Shown one piece after another: positions 60,914-61,482 of a stretch of DNA of 61,482 nt; the stretch's first letter is position 1; every line of letters starts with the position of its first letter. A program made the position numbers and the translations under genes. The notes beneath the pieces are model-generated. The model ran no database searches. It was not told the origin of the DNA and worked only from the letters and a program-made list of their open reading frames with translations. Origin of the DNA: Hyphomicrobiales bacterium (GTDB taxonomy: Bacteria; Pseudomonadota; Alphaproteobacteria; Rhizobiales; Rhizobiaceae); the NCBI GenBank assembly GCA_017305835.1, contig JAFKJY010000058.1, positions 1-61,482 of the forward strand, in the 5' to 3' direction.

Positions 60914-61482
60914 TCAGGCTTCCTCGGTAAGCACGACGTCCACGGGGATGTCGTGCGGCTGGGGGTAGATGGTGGGGATGCGCTGGAGGGCGTAGCCGAC
61001 GCCGACGACGAAGCGGGGACGGCGCGGCATGGCGGCCAGCGTGCGGTCGTAGAAGCCGCCGCCATAGCCCAGCCGGTAGAAGGAGCCTGCGTCGAAGCCG
61101 ACGACCGGCGACACCACGATGTCGGGCAGGACGGGATCGCCGACGGCGGGGACGGGGATGTTCCAGACGCCTTTTTCCAGCTTCTCGCCGGGACGCCAGA
61201 GGCGGAAGACCAGCGGCCGCGCCTTCTCGACGACCACCGGAAGCGCGATCTGCCCGCCGCGGGCGCGCACCGTCTCGGCCCAGCCGCGCAGGTCCGGCTC
61301 GCCGCGGAACGGCCAGTAGAGGCCGACGAGCCGGCCGGAAAGATCGCCCAGCAGCGCATCCAGCTTCGCCGCGATCGCCTGCCCGTGGGCGGCGCGGATG
61401 TCGGCAGGAACCGCGAGGCGGGCGGCGATCAGCCGCTCGCGCTCGGCCTTGCGCCAGCGGCGAATGTCGGCGGCGGCCTGCG
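60914..61482 (-). CDS. 5-formyltetrahydrofolate cyclo-ligase, C-terminal part (cut by window edge)
   Basis: 189 codons without the start. The enzyme converts 5-formyl-THF to 5,10-methenyl-THF with ATP. Visible parts are RRWRKAERERLIAARLAVPA, GRLVGLYWPFRGEPDL, the phosphate-binding PVVGFDAGSFYRLGYGGGFY DRTL region, VVGVGYALQRIP and the ending HDIPVDVVLTEEA. GYGGGFYDR is the family signature. Only the first few residues should be missing. In many bacteria this gene follows ssrS (6S RNA), which would lie outside the window. Confidence 0.93.
   Translation of the reverse strand, partial: QAAADIRRWRKAERERLIAARLAVPADIRAAHGQAIAAKLDALLGDLSGRLVGLYWPFRGEPDLRGWAETVRARGGQIALPVVVEKARPLVFRLWRPGEKLEKGVWNIPVPAVGDPVLPDIVVSPVVGFDAGSFYRLGYGGGFYDRTLAAMPRRPRFVVGVGYALQRIPTIYPQPHDIPVDVVLTEEA

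Overview
The window is GC-rich chromosomal DNA from an alphaproteobacterium, most likely a Hyphomicrobiales (Rhizobiales) member of the Phyllobacteriaceae/Mesorhizobium type. The basis is family recognition by eye: a trxB gene followed by an LsrB/VtlR-like LysR regulator, an AbcR-like small RNA beside it, HlyU and DUF1344 proteins, a rhizobial-type EF-G-like GTPase, a dnaG-rpoD pair, and many short palindromic intergenic repeats. No database search was possible.

Layout. 0-4 kb: the start of a PQQ-type sugar dehydrogenase (cut by the window edge), greA, an Lrp regulator, trxB, an LsrB/VtlR-like regulator and a candidate AbcR-type small RNA. 4-12 kb: an EF-G-like translation GTPase, a glycine-rich autotransporter, an aspartate aminotransferase and a stand-alone EAL protein. 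12-16.6 kb: a complete ugpBAEC glycerol-3-phosphate importer behind a set of repeated operator-like boxes. 16.7-20.7 kb: two small paralogous proteins, a DNA alkylation repair methyltransferase, a lytic transglycosylase lipoprotein, two small membrane proteins and a GFA-fold protein. 20.6-23.1 kb: a repeat-rich segment whose coding part looks lower in GC, with a proteasome-like Ntn-hydrolase coupled to a 64-aa protein and a HicB-like protein without HicA. 23.1-27.6 kb: carB and a RibD-C/DHFR-like reductase. 27.7-28.5 kb: a small charged protein and a GIY-YIG protein bracketed by inverted repeats. 28.5-34.6 kb: two tandem exported caspase-like proteins with long helical repeat regions. 34.8-41.3 kb: a YpfJ-type zinc metallopeptidase, a TadG-like von Willebrand protein, a secreted Arg/Asp-rich protein, a SnoaL/YcgN pair and an OmpA-domain protein with 36-residue repeats. 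41.4-48.8 kb: a ParDE module, a small protein, a VOC/SDR pair, HlyU, a ketopantoate reductase-like gene with no normal start codon, DUF1344, YjbQ and a CPA2 antiporter with a UspA tail. 48.8-52.6 kb: a SsuABC/TauABC/NMT1-type importer and a GyrI-like protein. 52.7-57 kb: rpoD and dnaG. 57-61.5 kb: a second ParE-type module, an MFS exporter, a Na/Pi cotransporter with a PhoU-like tail and the 3' part of 5-formyltetrahydrofolate cyclo-ligase.

Most of the window is housekeeping and envelope biology. The accessory elements are the 20.6-23.1 kb island, the GIY-YIG cassette, the two toxin-antitoxin modules and several intergenic palindromes. The most notable candidates are the Ntn-hydrolase/64-aa pair, the tandem exported caspase-like proteins, and the regulator/sRNA locus at 2.8-3.95 kb. 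I saw no CRISPR array, tRNA, rRNA or intact insertion sequence.
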